Below are positions 28,842-40,101 of a DNA stretch of 64,000 nt, in pieces. Each line of letters opens with the position of its first letter. Position 1 is the first letter of the stretch. Both the position numbers and the translations under genes were made by a program. Location: positions 1 to 64,000 of the forward strand of contig NZ_JABFFR010000014.1 of NCBI RefSeq assembly GCF_013423485.1, read 5' to 3'. The notes under the pieces are model-generated. The model saw nothing but the letters and a program-made list of their open reading frames with translations, did no database searches and was not told where the DNA came from. The DNA is from Azospirillum oleiclasticum (GTDB lineage: Bacteria > Pseudomonadota > Alphaproteobacteria > Azospirillales > Azospirillaceae).

Positions 28842-29612
28842 ATGATGGAGGGTGGCTCGACCCGGTCAGCCGTTGGCAAGATCGTCGCCGTGATCGAGGC
28901 GCTGGCGCGCGCCCGCAAGGCACCGACGGTGACCGAGTTGGGAGCGGCACTGGGGCTCAGCCGCGCCCAGGCTTACCGCATCGCCGCGGCCTTGCAGGAG
29001 GAAGGCGTACTGACGCGCCATCCCAGGAGCGGGCGCCTGATGTTCGGCCCGCGGCTCGGCGCAGCGGCGCTGCGCATTGCCGGCGGCTCGCCGATCAACC
29101 CGCTGTGGCACAAGCTGCTCCAGGACTTGCGGGAGGCGGTGGGCGAAACCTGCAACCTCGTGGTCTTTCCCGACGCCACACCCACCTACTTCGACCGGGT
29201 GGAGGCGGGATGGCCGCTGACCCTGCATTTCGGGATCGGCACGCGGGTGCCGCTGCACTGCACCTCCGCCGGCAAGCTGTACCTGACGCGGCTGCCGGCC
29301 ACCGAGCGGACGCTGTTGCTGGAGCGCATGGACCTGCATTCCTGCACGCCGCGGACCTTCACCGACCGCGCAGCGCTGGCGGCGCATCTGAACGAGTTGG
29401 CGGTCGAGGGGATCGGCATCGATCTGGAGGAGTTCGTCGTCGGCATGGTCGCCATCGCCGTGCCCGTGCTCACATCCGACGACCGCCTTCTCGCAGCCCT
29501 GTCGGTGCACGCGCCAACGGCCCGGCTGCCGCCGTCGGGCTTGCGGGGGTTGCTGCCGCAGCTCCGGCGCACCGCCGCCGATCTGGGGGCGGTGTTCGAC
29601 GCGGTGGGGTAG
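28842..29612 (+). CDS. IclR family transcriptional regulator
   Basis: A 256-residue regulator. A winged helix-turn-helix occupies about residues 12-70 (APTVTELGAALGLSRAQAYR, LQEEGVLTRHPRSGRLMFG) and the IclR effector domain about 85-250 (GTRVPLHCTSAGKLYL, GIGIDLEEFVVGMVAIAVPV). It starts at one of two adjacent ATGs (28842 or 28845); GAGGG spacing slightly favours the second. Divergent to the MHS transporter, its likely target. A strong terminator follows. Confidence 0.88.
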   Translation: MMEGGSTRSAVGKIVAVIEALARARKAPTVTELGAALGLSRAQAYRIAAALQEEGVLTRHPRSGRLMFGPRLGAAALRIAGGSPINPLWHKLLQDLREAVGETCNLVVFPDATPTYFDRVEAGWPLTLHFGIGTRVPLHCTSAGKLYLTRLPATERTLLLERMDLHSCTPRTFTDRAALAAHLNELAVEGIGIDLEEFVVGMVAIAVPVLTSDDRLLAALSVHAPTARLPPSGLRGLLPQLRRTAADLGAVFDAVG

Positions 29613-29662
29613 GGTGGGCACCCGCTGTGGCGGCACACCCGTTCCTGGCCGATCCCTGAAAC

Positions 29663-29698
29663 GACGAAGGGCCGCACCCTGCGGTGCGGCCCTTCGTC
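29663..29698. terminator. Terminator between iclR and mlaC
   Basis: A 16-bp perfect stem GACGAAGGGCCGCACC / GGTGCGGCCCTTCGTC with loop CTGC sits between two convergent genes. Confidence 0.82.
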
Positions 29699-29720
29699 AG
29701 GCGAAGCTGGAGTGGACGGC

Positions 29721-30335
29721 TCAGCCCTTGCCCACGCGCTGGCGCAAAGCGTCGATCAGGCCGGCGACGCGGCCGCCGTTGGACTGGATGACGGAGGCGA
29801 ACTCGGAGCGCTGGGTCACGCCCATGCTCACGCCTTCGACCACCACGTCGATGATCTTGTGGCTCGAGTCGCGGCTGCGCACGCGCCATTCCACATTGAT
29901 CGGCGGCCCATTGGTGCGGACGACCTGGGTGGCGACCATGGAGTCGTTTTCACCGGCCGGGGCCGATCCGGTGATCTTGAACGTCTCACCCGCATAATCG
30001 ACAAAGCGGTTGGCGTAGGTCTCGACCACCAGCTGCTCGAACAGGCGCTGGTATTCCTGCTGCTCCTGCGGGCTGGCCTGGTTCCAGTAGCGGCCCAGCA
30101 CCCAGCGACCGATGTAGGGGACGTCGAAGCCCTTGTTCAGCAGCGACTTGAAGCGAGTCACCGCCTGTTGGCGGGACAGGCTCTTGTCGGCGAAAGTGGC
30201 GATCGTCTCGTTCCCCAGGGTCTGGATGAACGCGACGGCGCTTTTGTCGCCGGACTGGGCGAAGGCGGGGGGCACGACCCAACTGCCCAACGCGAGCAGG
30301 GCCGCGCACGCGATGAACGAACGGCGTGTCAGCAT
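29721..30335 (-). CDS. mlaC: MlaC-type phospholipid-binding protein
   Basis: Periplasmic carrier of 204 residues that moves phospholipids between the outer membrane and the inner-membrane MlaFEDB complex. The signal peptide is MLTRRSFIACAALLALGSWV, ending about PAFAQ. The mature part has the MlaC/Ttg2D pattern (RFKSLLNKGFDVPYIGRWVLG, NRFVDYAGETFKI, WRVR...KIIDVVVEGVSM). An upstream in-frame TTG (30347) is possible. It lies 75 nt downstream of mlaA on the same strand; mlaFED are not in the window. Confidence 0.88.
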   Translation of the reverse strand: MLTRRSFIACAALLALGSWVVPPAFAQSGDKSAVAFIQTLGNETIATFADKSLSRQQAVTRFKSLLNKGFDVPYIGRWVLGRYWNQASPQEQQEYQRLFEQLVVETYANRFVDYAGETFKITGSAPAGENDSMVATQVVRTNGPPINVEWRVRSRDSSHKIIDVVVEGVSMGVTQRSEFASVIQSNGGRVAGLIDALRQRVGKG

Positions 30336-30410
30336 GGTATGGATCAAGTATCGACTACACGCCCCTTGTCAATGGGGAGCCTGCGAAAGGCTCCCCATCC
30401 GCGCCGACCG

Positions 30411-31181
30411 TCACTTCTTGGCCGCGTCGGTGGTGTATTCAGGGAAGTCCGGCTGCGGCGAGGTGCCGGACTGGTCGCGGATGGCGGCCGCACGCTGCTG
30501 CGCGTACAGGCTGCGCACGGTCGCGTACATGTCGATCGAGTTGCGGCGGAGATCGTCCACCTCGTCGAGAAGACGCGAGCGGCGATCGACACCGGACGCT
30601 CCGGTGCGTGCATACAGCCATTCCTCGTGGTCGTTGCTGACACCCCAGATGCGCACCGGATCACCGACGGTGTCCACCACATAGCCCGTGGTGTCGCGCA
30701 GGTTCGACGGGCCCAGCAGCGGCAGCACGATGTAGGGGCCGTCACCGACGCCCCAGACCGCCAGCGTCTGGCCGAAATCTTCCGCGACGTAGCCATTGCC
30801 GGCCTGGGTCGCCACATCGGCGATGCCGCCGGCACCCAGGATGGTGTTGGTCATGAAGCGGCCGGTCGCCTGCACCGCCCCGTCGAAATCGCCCTGCAGC
30901 AGGTTGTTGGCGATGGTCAGCGGGCTCAGCAGGTTGCGGATGAAGGACTGCACCGAATCGCGGACGGGGTCGGGCACCACAAAGACGTAGCCCTGGGCGA
31001 CCGGCTTGATCACCGCCTTGTCCACCGCTTCGTTGACCGCGAAGACACCGCGGTTCACCGGTTCCAGCGGATCATACACGGCGTTGTCCGTCGTCGGCTG
31101 GGTGGCGCAGCCGCCGAGGCAGGCCGCGAGGGTCGCGGCAGCCGCCGCACGGATCGGGGAGCGGAACATCGAAGCGGGCAT
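30411..31181 (-). CDS. mlaA: MlaA/VacJ outer-membrane lipoprotein
   Basis: Lipoprotein of 256 residues that removes misplaced phospholipids from the outer leaflet. The signal peptide ends in overlapping lipobox candidates LAAC (Cys21) and LGGC (Cys25). The MlaA domain is clear: YDPLEPVNRGVFAVNEAVDK, VRDSVQSFIRNLLSPLTIAN, GRFMTNTILGAGGIADVA and the conserved GPYIVLPLLGPSNLRD. The ATG at 31181 opens the signal peptide; another lies at 31169. Forms an operon with mlaC. Confidence 0.9.
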   Translation of the reverse strand: MPASMFRSPIRAAAAATLAACLGGCATQPTTDNAVYDPLEPVNRGVFAVNEAVDKAVIKPVAQGYVFVVPDPVRDSVQSFIRNLLSPLTIANNLLQGDFDGAVQATGRFMTNTILGAGGIADVATQAGNGYVAEDFGQTLAVWGVGDGPYIVLPLLGPSNLRDTTGYVVDTVGDPVRIWGVSNDHEEWLYARTGASGVDRRSRLLDEVDDLRRNSIDMYATVRSLYAQQRAAAIRDQSGTSPQPDFPEYTTDAAKK

Positions 31182-31456
31182 CGAACGGGCTCGTCTCACG
31201 TCGGTTGTTGTTGGAACGTCCCGAAGCGGCCGTTGGATGGTGCTGCGGGCGCGAGGCGAAACTGGCTGAAGAGCGCGGACATCTCCCGGCGAGCGCCGGA
31301 CAACACCCGTCCTGAAGGTTGATCTAACACCCTCTTTGCCCTTTTGCCAGGGCACGCGGCGGTGCACAAGCCTGATTTGGCCACAGCTGTGGTAACCTTG
31401 CACAGGGTGGTAATCCGTTTAGGGGAGAAGGCCGGTCAAAAACCGGTTTACGCTGC

Positions 31457-31476
31457 ATAAAGATATCTTTATATCT
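31457..31476. promoter_or_regulatory. Overlapping palindromes, probable SahR operator
   Basis: ATAAAGATATCTTTAT (31457-31472) is a perfect 16-bp palindrome, overlapped by a second dyad AGATAT-CTTT-ATATCT (31461-31476). The site lies 34-53 bp before the SahR-like gene. An AT-rich palindrome in 68% GC surroundings strongly suggests a regulator site, most likely autoregulatory. Confidence 0.7.
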
Positions 31477-31509
31477 GTATTCGGCAGCGTGACGGAGGGC
31501 TGGCGGCGC

Positions 31510-33380
<1,871 letters not shown>

Positions 33381-33426
33381 TCCACCCATGCTACACTGAC
33401 CGGAGTCCGGCAAGGGAACCCCACCC

Positions 33427-33903
33427 ATGGACCGCCACCCCGCCTACGACGACGATTTCTACGCCTGGACCCAGGACCAGGCGCGGCGCCTGCGCGACGC
33501 CGCGGCCGAGCGGGTGAACGCGCCCATAGACTGGGAGAACCTGGCGGAGGAGGTGGAGAGCATGGAGCGGTCGGAGGTCCGGGCGCTGGGCAGCGCTCTG
33601 ATGTGGGTGATCGAGCATCTGTTGAAGCTCGAACACGCGCCGGCTGCCGACCGCCGGCCGGGCTGGGAGGAGTCCGTGCTCACCCATCGCGTGGCGGCGT
33701 GGGAGGAGATGGAGGCCAGCCCCTCCCTGTGCGGCCGCATCGACCTGGAGCGCCGCTATCAGGACGCCCGCCGCTTCGCGGCCCGCGGGATGGCGCGCGA
33801 TGGCCTGCCGGAATCGGTCCTGCCCGACGCCTGTCCCTATACGCTGGAGCAGGTGCTGGACCACGATTGGTGGCCGGTCAACCGCCACGGGCTGGAGGAC
33901 TGA
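33427..33903 (+). CDS. DUF29 family protein, copy 1
   Basis: A 158-residue DUF29 protein of unknown function. Typical DUF29 features are YDDDFYAWTQDQARRLRDAA, WENLAEEVESM, VIEHLLKLEHAP and the C-terminal CPYTLEQVLDHDWWPVN. First of three tandem copies with the same start (MDRHP) and length. TGA-CC-ATG junctions link copy 1 to copy 2 and copy 2 to copy 3, which points to duplication and coupled translation. Confidence 0.85.
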   Translation: MDRHPAYDDDFYAWTQDQARRLRDAAAERVNAPIDWENLAEEVESMERSEVRALGSALMWVIEHLLKLEHAPAADRRPGWEESVLTHRVAAWEEMEASPSLCGRIDLERRYQDARRFAARGMARDGLPESVLPDACPYTLEQVLDHDWWPVNRHGLED

Positions 33904-33905
33904 CC

Positions 33906-34382
33906 ATGGACCGGCATCCCGGCTACGACGAGGACTTCTTCGCCTGGACCCAGGATCAGGCGCGGCTGCTGCGCGAGGCGGCGGCCGAGCGGACGAACAC
34001 GCCGATCGACTGGGACAAACTGGCGGAGGAGGTCGAAGGCGTGGGGCGGTCGGAGCTGAGCGCGGTAGAGAGCGCCCTGATGAGGGTGATGGAGCATCTG
34101 CTGAAGCTCGAGTTCTCCCCCGCCGCCGACCCGCGCGCGGGCTGGAAGGCATCCGTGATCGAGCACCGCGCCCGCGCCGCCAAGGACCTGAAGGCCAGCC
34201 CGTCCCTGCGCAACCGCATCGACCTGGATGGCGAGTACGCGACGGCGCGCGACCTTGCCGCCCTTGGCCTCGCCCGCGATGGGGTTCGGGCGGAGGAGTT
34301 GCCGGAAGCCTGCCCCTATGGTCTCGACCGGCTGCTCGACCGCGCGTGGTGGCCGGCGAACCGGCGCGGGCTGGAGGACTGA
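33906..34382 (+). CDS. DUF29 family protein, copy 2
   Basis: A 158-residue paralog of the preceding gene (MDRHPGYDEDFFAWTQDQAR, EEVEGVGRSELS, VMEHLLKLEFSP, CPYGLDRLLDRAWWPAN). It starts 2 nt after the copy 1 stop. Divergence from copy 1 is spread over the length, so the duplication is not very recent. Confidence 0.85.
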   Translation: MDRHPGYDEDFFAWTQDQARLLREAAAERTNTPIDWDKLAEEVEGVGRSELSAVESALMRVMEHLLKLEFSPAADPRAGWKASVIEHRARAAKDLKASPSLRNRIDLDGEYATARDLAALGLARDGVRAEELPEACPYGLDRLLDRAWWPANRRGLED

Positions 34383-34384
34383 CC

Positions 34385-34858
34385 ATGGACCGGCACCCGG
34401 CTTGCGACGAGGACATCTACGCCTGGACCCAGGAACAGGCCCGGCTGCTGCGCGAGGCGTCCGCGGTAAGGGTCAACCTGCCGCTGGACTTCGCGCACTT
34501 GGCCGAGGAGATCGAGGGCATGGGCAAGAGCGACCGCCGGTCGGTGCAATCGGCGCTCGCCCGCGTCATCGAGCATCTGCTGAAGCTGGAATTCTCCCCC
34601 GCCGCCGACCCGTGCGGCGGCTGGCGCAAATCGGTGCGCGAGCAGCGCGCCGCGGCGCTGGATGCGCTTGACGACAGCCCCTCCCTGCGCGGCCGCATCG
34701 ACCTCGTCACCGCTTGGCGGCGTGGCCGCGGCTTTGCGGTGGACGGGTTGAATCAGAACCGGGTGGACGAACGGCTGCTGCCGGACGAGTGCCCCTACGA
34801 CCTCGACCAACCGCTCGACGATGACTGGTGGCCGGCGAACCGGCACGCCCTCGACTGA
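34385..34858 (+). CDS. DUF29 family protein, copy 3
   Basis: A 157-residue third paralog (MDRHPACDEDIYAWTQEQAR, EEIEGMGKSDRRS, VIEHLLKLEFSP, CPYDLDQPLDDDWWPAN). It starts 2 nt after copy 2 and ends 35 nt before metH, placing the whole array inside the methionine cluster. No function is known for the family. Confidence 0.85.
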   Translation: MDRHPACDEDIYAWTQEQARLLREASAVRVNLPLDFAHLAEEIEGMGKSDRRSVQSALARVIEHLLKLEFSPAADPCGGWRKSVREQRAAALDALDDSPSLRGRIDLVTAWRRGRGFAVDGLNQNRVDERLLPDECPYDLDQPLDDDWWPANRHALD

Positions 34859-34893
34859 CCCCGCCCTTTTGCCAAGAAGAACAGACGATCCCC

Positions 34894-37800
34894 ATGCCCC
34901 ACATCCTCGACCTCCTCCGCGACCGCGTGCTCCTTTGCGACGGCGGGTTCGGCAGCCGCATCCAGGCGATCGACCTCGACGTCGAGCGGGATTTCTGGGG
35001 GCATGAGAACTGCACGGACATCCTGCCGCTGTCGCGGCCGGACATCGTGCGCGACATCCACCGCGGCTATTTCGAGGCCGGGGCGGACATGGTGGAGACG
35101 GACACCTTCGGCGCCTCGCCGGTCACGCTGGGCGAGTTCGGCATCGGCGACAAGGCGCACGCGATCAACAAGCGCGCGGTCGAGCTGGCGCGCGAGGCCG
35201 CCGAGAGCTTCGGCGACGGGCGCGACCGCTTCGTGCTGGGCTCCATCGGGCCGGGCACCAAGCTGCCCAGCCTGGGCCACATCGCCTACGCCGCGGCGGA
35301 GGCATCCTTCCATGTGCAGGCGGCCGGGCTGATCGCCGGCGGCTGCGACGCCATCCTGATCGAGACCTGCCAGGACCCGTTGCAGATCAAGTCCGCCGTC
35401 AACGGCGTCAAGCGCGCCCGCGCCGAGGCGGGGACCGACACCCCCGTCTTCGTGCAGGTGACGGTGGAGACCACCGGCACGCTGCTGGTCGGCACCGACA
35501 TCGCGGCGGCGGCCACCATCATCGATGCGCTCGACGTGCCGCTGATCGGCCTCAACTGCGCCACCGGCCCGCTGGAGATGAGCGAGCACGTGAAGTGGCT
35601 GGCGCAGAACTGGCCGGGGCTGATCTCCGTTCAGCCCAACGCCGGCCTGCCGGAACTGGTGGACGGCAAGACCCACTACCCGCTTCAGGCCGGCGACTTC
35701 GCCACATGGCTGGAGCGTTTCGTGGCCGAGGACGGGGTCAACATGGTTGGCGGCTGCTGCGGCACCAACGTGCCGCACATCGGCGCCGCCGACGCCATGC
35801 TGCGCAAGCTGGCGCCGGCCGGGCAGCTCCGCCCCAATGTCAAGAACCGCACGGTGCATTGGGTGCCGGCGGTGGCCTCGCTCTACTCGCAGGTGACGCT
35901 GCGGCAGGAGAACGCCTTCTTCGCCATCGGCGAGCGTTGCAACGCCAACGGCTCCAAGAAGTGGCGCGAGCTTCAGGAGCGCGGGGATTGGGACGGCTGC
36001 GTCGATATGGCCCGCGAGCAGACGCGCGAGGGCTCCCACGCGCTGGACGTCTGCACCGCCTTCGTCGGGCGCGACGAGGTCGCGGAGATGAACGAGGTGG
36101 TGGGTCGCTTCGTCGGCTCGGTCACCGCGCCGCTGGTGATCGACAGCACCGAGTACGTGGTGCTTGAATCGGCGCTGGCTCTCTATGGTGGCAAGGCGAT
36201 CATCAACTCGATCAACTTCGAGGATGGCGAGGAGCCGGCCCGCAAGCGGCTGGCGCTCGCCAAGAAGTTCGGGGCCGCGGTGATCGCGCTGACCATCGAC
36301 GAGGAGGGGATGGCCAAGACCGCCGAGCGCAAGCTGGCGATCGCACAACGCCTCTACGACATGGCGGTGAACGAGTACGGGCTGAAGCCGCACGACCTGC
36401 TGTTCGACCCGCTGACCTTCACCATCGCAACCGGCAACGAGGACGACCGGCGTCTCGCCATCGAGACTCTGGACGGCATCGCCGCCATCGCCGAGGCGAT
36501 GCCCGGTTGCCAGATCATCCTGGGCCTGTCCAACGTGTCCTTCGGGCTGAACGCGGCGGCGCGGCACGTGCTGAACTCGGTCTTTCTCGACCATGCGGTG
36601 AAGCGCGGGATGACCGGGGCCATCGTGCACGTCTCCAAGATCATGCCGCTGCACCAGATCGCCGAGAAGGAGGTGAAGACGGCGGAAGACCTGATCTTCG
36701 ACCGCCGTGCGGACGGTTACGACCCGCTCCAGGCCTTCATCGCGCTGTTCGAAGGGCGCAAGGCCGCCGACGCCAAGAAGAAGGTGCGGCCCGACACCAT
36801 CGAGGAATGCCTGAAGCAGCGCATCGTCGACGGCGACCGCACGGGGCTTGAGGATGACCTTAAGACGGCGATGGTGACCCACCCGCCGCTGGAGATCATC
36901 AACAACTTCCTGCTCGACGGCATGAAGGTGGTGGGCGAGCTGTTCGGTGCCGGCAAGATGCAGCTTCCCTTCGTGCTCCAGTCGGCGGAGACGATGAAGA
37001 CCGCGGTGGCGTGGCTCGAACCCTTCATGGAGAAGGTGGAGGGCCAGCAGAAGGGCACCATGGTGCTGGCCACGGTGAAGGGCGACGTCCACGACATCGG
37101 CAAGAACCTCGTGGACATCATCCTCACCAACAACGGCTACAAGGTCGTCAACCTCGGCATCAAGCAGCCGATCGCCAGCATCATCCAGGCGGCGAAGGAG
37201 CACAAGGCGGATGCCATCGGCATGTCCGGCCTGCTGGTGAAGTCCACCGTGGTCATGCGCGAGAACCTGATGGAGCTGAGCCGCGAGGGGCTGGAGGTTC
37301 CGGTGGTGCTGGGCGGTGCCGCCCTCACCCGCGCCTATGTGGAGGAGGATTGCGTGCGCTCGTACGCGTCGGGCCGCGTGGCGTACGCGGGCGACGCCTT
37401 CGACGGGCTGACGCTGATGGACCAGGTGGTCACCGGCCAGTTCGACACCCAGCTCGCCATCCAGCAGGCCAAGCGCAAGGGACGCGCGACCAACCGCCGC
37501 CGCGTGCTGGGACAGGCCACCGGTGCCGCCACCGGGCCGGTGGACGTGGAGGCCGTACGCGCCCGCCGTGCGCGCCTGGCCGAGGGCGTGCCGGTTCCGA
37601 CGCCGCCCTTCTGGGGGCCGAAGCTGGTGGAGTTCGTGCCGCTGAAGACGCTGGTCACCTACCTGAACGAGCGCATGCTCTACCAGCTCCAGTGGGGCTA
37701 CCGGAAGGACGGCAAGTCCTTCGAGGAGTTCAAGGAGTGGGCGAAGAAGGAGCTGCGGCCGGTGCTCGACCGCATCCTGCGCATCGCCGCCAAGGAGGAG

Positions 37801-38385
37801 ATCCTGATCCCGCAGGCGGTCTACGGCTATTGGAAATGCGCCGCCGACGGCAACGACGTGATCCTGTTCGAGGAGGACGGGCGGACCGAGACCGCGCGCT
37901 TCACGCTGCCCCGCCAGGGCCGGGAGGACGGGGAGTGCGTGGCGGACTTCTTCCGCGACGTGACCGACCCGCAGCGCGACGTCATCGGTCTCCAGATCGT
38001 CACCATGGGCCAGCGGGCCAGCGACGTGGCGCGCGACTGGTTCGCCGAGAACCGCTACCAGGACTACCTGTACCTGCACGGCCTGTCGGTTGAGATGGCC
38101 GAGGCGATGGCGGAGTACGTGCACGCCCGCATCCGCTCCGAACTGGGCTTCGGGGCGGAGGACAGCCGCGACAAGGAGAAGCTGCTGCAGCAGGACTACC
38201 GCGGCAGCCGCTACAGCTTCGGCTATCCCGCCTGCCCGAACCTGCAGGACCAGGAGGCGCTGCTGCGCCTGCTCGACGCCGGCCGCATCGGGGTGGAGAT
38301 GTCCGACGAGTTCCAGCTCCACCCGGAGCAGAGCACGTCGGCCATCGTCTGCCACCACCCGCGGGCGAAGTACTTCACGGTGTGA
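34894..38385 (+). CDS. metH: Cobalamin-dependent methionine synthase
   Basis: Full-length MetH of 1163 residues that methylates homocysteine from methyl-THF through cobalamin. Domains in order: homocysteine-binding (about 1-320, zinc ligands in NCATGP and GGCCGT), pterin-binding (about 340-600), B12 cap and binding (about 630-880, with DVHDIGKN at 731-738, His733 as cobalt ligand) and SAM-dependent activation (about 900-1163). The ATG at 34894 is taken because the family begins there. No B12 riboswitch was recognised upstream, where the DUF29 genes crowd it. Confidence 0.95.
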   Translation: MPHILDLLRDRVLLCDGGFGSRIQAIDLDVERDFWGHENCTDILPLSRPDIVRDIHRGYFEAGADMVETDTFGASPVTLGEFGIGDKAHAINKRAVELAREAAESFGDGRDRFVLGSIGPGTKLPSLGHIAYAAAEASFHVQAAGLIAGGCDAILIETCQDPLQIKSAVNGVKRARAEAGTDTPVFVQVTVETTGTLLVGTDIAAAATIIDALDVPLIGLNCATGPLEMSEHVKWLAQNWPGLISVQPNAGLPELVDGKTHYPLQAGDFATWLERFVAEDGVNMVGGCCGTNVPHIGAADAMLRKLAPAGQLRPNVKNRTVHWVPAVASLYSQVTLRQENAFFAIGERCNANGSKKWRELQERGDWDGCVDMAREQTREGSHALDVCTAFVGRDEVAEMNEVVGRFVGSVTAPLVIDSTEYVVLESALALYGGKAIINSINFEDGEEPARKRLALAKKFGAAVIALTIDEEGMAKTAERKLAIAQRLYDMAVNEYGLKPHDLLFDPLTFTIATGNEDDRRLAIETLDGIAAIAEAMPGCQIILGLSNVSFGLNAAARHVLNSVFLDHAVKRGMTGAIVHVSKIMPLHQIAEKEVKTAEDLIFDRRADGYDPLQAFIALFEGRKAADAKKKVRPDTIEECLKQRIVDGDRTGLEDDLKTAMVTHPPLEIINNFLLDGMKVVGELFGAGKMQLPFVLQSAETMKTAVAWLEPFMEKVEGQQKGTMVLATVKGDVHDIGKNLVDIILTNNGYKVVNLGIKQPIASIIQAAKEHKADAIGMSGLLVKSTVVMRENLMELSREGLEVPVVLGGAALTRAYVEEDCVRSYASGRVAYAGDAFDGLTLMDQVVTGQFDTQLAIQQAKRKGRATNRRRVLGQATGAATGPVDVEAVRARRARLAEGVPVPTPPFWGPKLVEFVPLKTLVTYLNERMLYQLQWGYRKDGKSFEEFKEWAKKELRPVLDRILRIAAKEEILIPQAVYGYWKCAADGNDVILFEEDGRTETARFTLPRQGREDGECVADFFRDVTDPQRDVIGLQIVTMGQRASDVARDWFAENRYQDYLYLHGLSVEMAEAMAEYVHARIRSELGFGAEDSRDKEKLLQQDYRGSRYSFGYPACPNLQDQEALLRLLDAGRIGVEMSDEFQLHPEQSTSAIVCHHPRAKYFTV

Positions 38386-38396
38386 CCGGGCGGGGT

Positions 38397-38424
38397 GGCC
38401 CCGACGGCGGATCGCCGCGGGGCC
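38397..38424. terminator. Hairpin between convergent metH and recN
   Basis: GGCCCCG pairs with CGGGGCC, with an inner GGCG-GAT-CGCC stem, in the 40-bp gap between the two convergent stops. There is no T-tract. Confidence 0.5.
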
Positions 38425-38425
38425 G

Positions 38426-40093
38426 TCAGCCCCGGCCGGCGATCAGGCTGTCGGCGGCGGCGCGGGCTTCCGGGGTGACGGTGGCGCCGGAGAGCATGCG
38501 GGCGATCTCCTCGCGCCGCTCATCGCCGTCCAGCTCGGCGACGCCGGTGGTCACGGCGTCGCGCCGGGCGGTCTTCTGCACCTTCAGGTGCACCGAGCCG
38601 CGGGCGGCGACCTGCGGGCTGTGGGTGACGACCAGCACCTGCCGGACCTGACCCAGCGCGGCCAGCCGTTCGCCGACCGCGGCGGCGACGGCGCCGCCGA
38701 TGCCGGTGTCCACCTCGTCGAACACCAGCGTGCCGACGGTGCCGGTCTGGGCCAGCACCACTTTCAGCGCCAGCATGAAGCGGGCCAGCTCGCCGCCCGA
38801 CGCGATCTTGTTCAGGGCACCCGCCGGGGCGCCGGGGTTGGTGGCGACCTGGAAGGCCACGCGGTCGATGCCGTGCGGCCCCCAGTCCGCCTCCTCCAGC
38901 GCCTCGACCGTGGTCTGGAATCGGGCCTTCTCCAGTTTCAGCGGCGGCAGCTCGGCGGCGACCGCCTTGTCCAGCCGCTTCGCCGCGTCCCGCCGGCCGG
39001 CGCTCAGCGCGTCGGCGGCCTTGCGGTACGCGGCGCGCGCGGTCTCCGCCTCCCGCGCGAGGCGGGCGAGCAGGTCGCCCTGATCCTCGATCAGGGCCAG
39101 ACGGCCGGCGAAGTCCTGGCGCAGGGCGGCCAGACCGTCCACATCGACGGAATGCTTGCGGGCGGCGGCGCGCAGCGCGAACAGCCGCTCCTCCAGCTTC
39201 TCCAGCGCGGCCGGATCCAGATCCATGTCGGCCGACGCGGCCTGGAGGGCGGCCACCGCCTCCGCCGCCTCGTTGGCGGCACGGTCCAGCGCGTCGATGG
39301 CGGCGTCCAGCTTGCCGGCCGCCTTGTCGGCGATGCGCGCCAGCACGCGCGAGGCGCTGGCCAGCGCCCGCTCGACGCCGCGGTCGCCGGACAGCTCGGC
39401 GAAGGCGGCGTTCATGGCGTCCACCAGCTTCTCGCGGTGCATCAGCACGGCGCGCGTCTCGGCCAGCTCCTCCTCCTCGCCGGGGCGGGGGTTGAGGCTG
39501 TCGAGTTCGGCCACGGCGTGGCGCAGATACTCTTCCTCCGCGCGGGCGCGGGCGATCTCGGCGGCGGCGTTGGCGCGGGCGTCCTCCACCTGCCGCCAGC
39601 CGCGGTAGGCGGCGGCGACCTGGGCGGCCTGGATGTCGAGTTTGGCGTAGGCGTCGAGCACGCCGCGGTGGGTCTGCGGGTTCAGCAGGCCGTGGGTGTC
39701 GAACTGGCCGTGCACCTCGACCAGCTCCTCCCCCAGCCGCTTCAGCAGCCCGACACCGACCGCCTGATCGTTGACCCAGGCGCGGCTGCGCCCATCGGCG
39801 CTGACGGTGCGCCGCACCACCAGCCGGTCGTCGGGATCGAGCCCCTGTTCCTTGAGGATGGCGAAGGCGGGGTGGTCGCCGGACAGCTCGAACTCCGCCG
39901 TGACGGAGGCTTGATCGGCGCCGTGCCGCACCAACCCGCTGTCGGCCCGCGCACCCAGCGCCAGACCCAGCGCGTCGAGCAGGATGGACTTTCCGGCACC
40001 CGTCTCGCCGGTTAGCACGCACAGGCCGCGGCGGAAGGTCAGCGACAGCTTCTCGATCAGGACGACGTCCCGGATCGACAGCGTGACCAGCAT
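38426..40093 (-). CDS. recN: DNA repair protein RecN
   Basis: SMC-like ATPase of 555 residues involved in double-strand break repair. The N-terminal Walker A is GETGAGKSILLDALGLALG; coiled coils fill about residues 160-390; the C-terminal signature and Walker B are NKIASGGELARFMLALKVVL and GTLVFDEVDTGIGG. The ATG at 40093 (MLVTLSIRDVVLIEKL) is the usual RecN start. Last gene of lpxC-bamD-recN; ligA, often next in relatives, is absent here. Confidence 0.95.
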   Translation of the reverse strand: MLVTLSIRDVVLIEKLSLTFRRGLCVLTGETGAGKSILLDALGLALGARADSGLVRHGADQASVTAEFELSGDHPAFAILKEQGLDPDDRLVVRRTVSADGRSRAWVNDQAVGVGLLKRLGEELVEVHGQFDTHGLLNPQTHRGVLDAYAKLDIQAAQVAAAYRGWRQVEDARANAAAEIARARAEEEYLRHAVAELDSLNPRPGEEEELAETRAVLMHREKLVDAMNAAFAELSGDRGVERALASASRVLARIADKAAGKLDAAIDALDRAANEAAEAVAALQAASADMDLDPAALEKLEERLFALRAAARKHSVDVDGLAALRQDFAGRLALIEDQGDLLARLAREAETARAAYRKAADALSAGRRDAAKRLDKAVAAELPPLKLEKARFQTTVEALEEADWGPHGIDRVAFQVATNPGAPAGALNKIASGGELARFMLALKVVLAQTGTVGTLVFDEVDTGIGGAVAAAVGERLAALGQVRQVLVVTHSPQVAARGSVHLKVQKTARRDAVTTGVAELDGDERREEIARMLSGATVTPEARAAADSLIAGRG

Positions 40094-40101
40094 GGACCGT
40101 C

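Noticed and set aside
34859..34893. Possible cobalamin riboswitch before metH
   Set aside because: Only 35 nt separate the last DUF29 gene from metH; no B12-box sequence was recognised.
34795..38358. A 1187-codon frame antisense to metH
   Set aside because: Shadow of a GC-rich gene; His/Val/Arg/Leu-rich translation without motifs.
38090..40015. A 641-codon plus-strand frame over recN
   Set aside because: Antisense shadow; Gly/Ala/Arg/Gln-rich composition and no domain, while recN is certain on the other strand.
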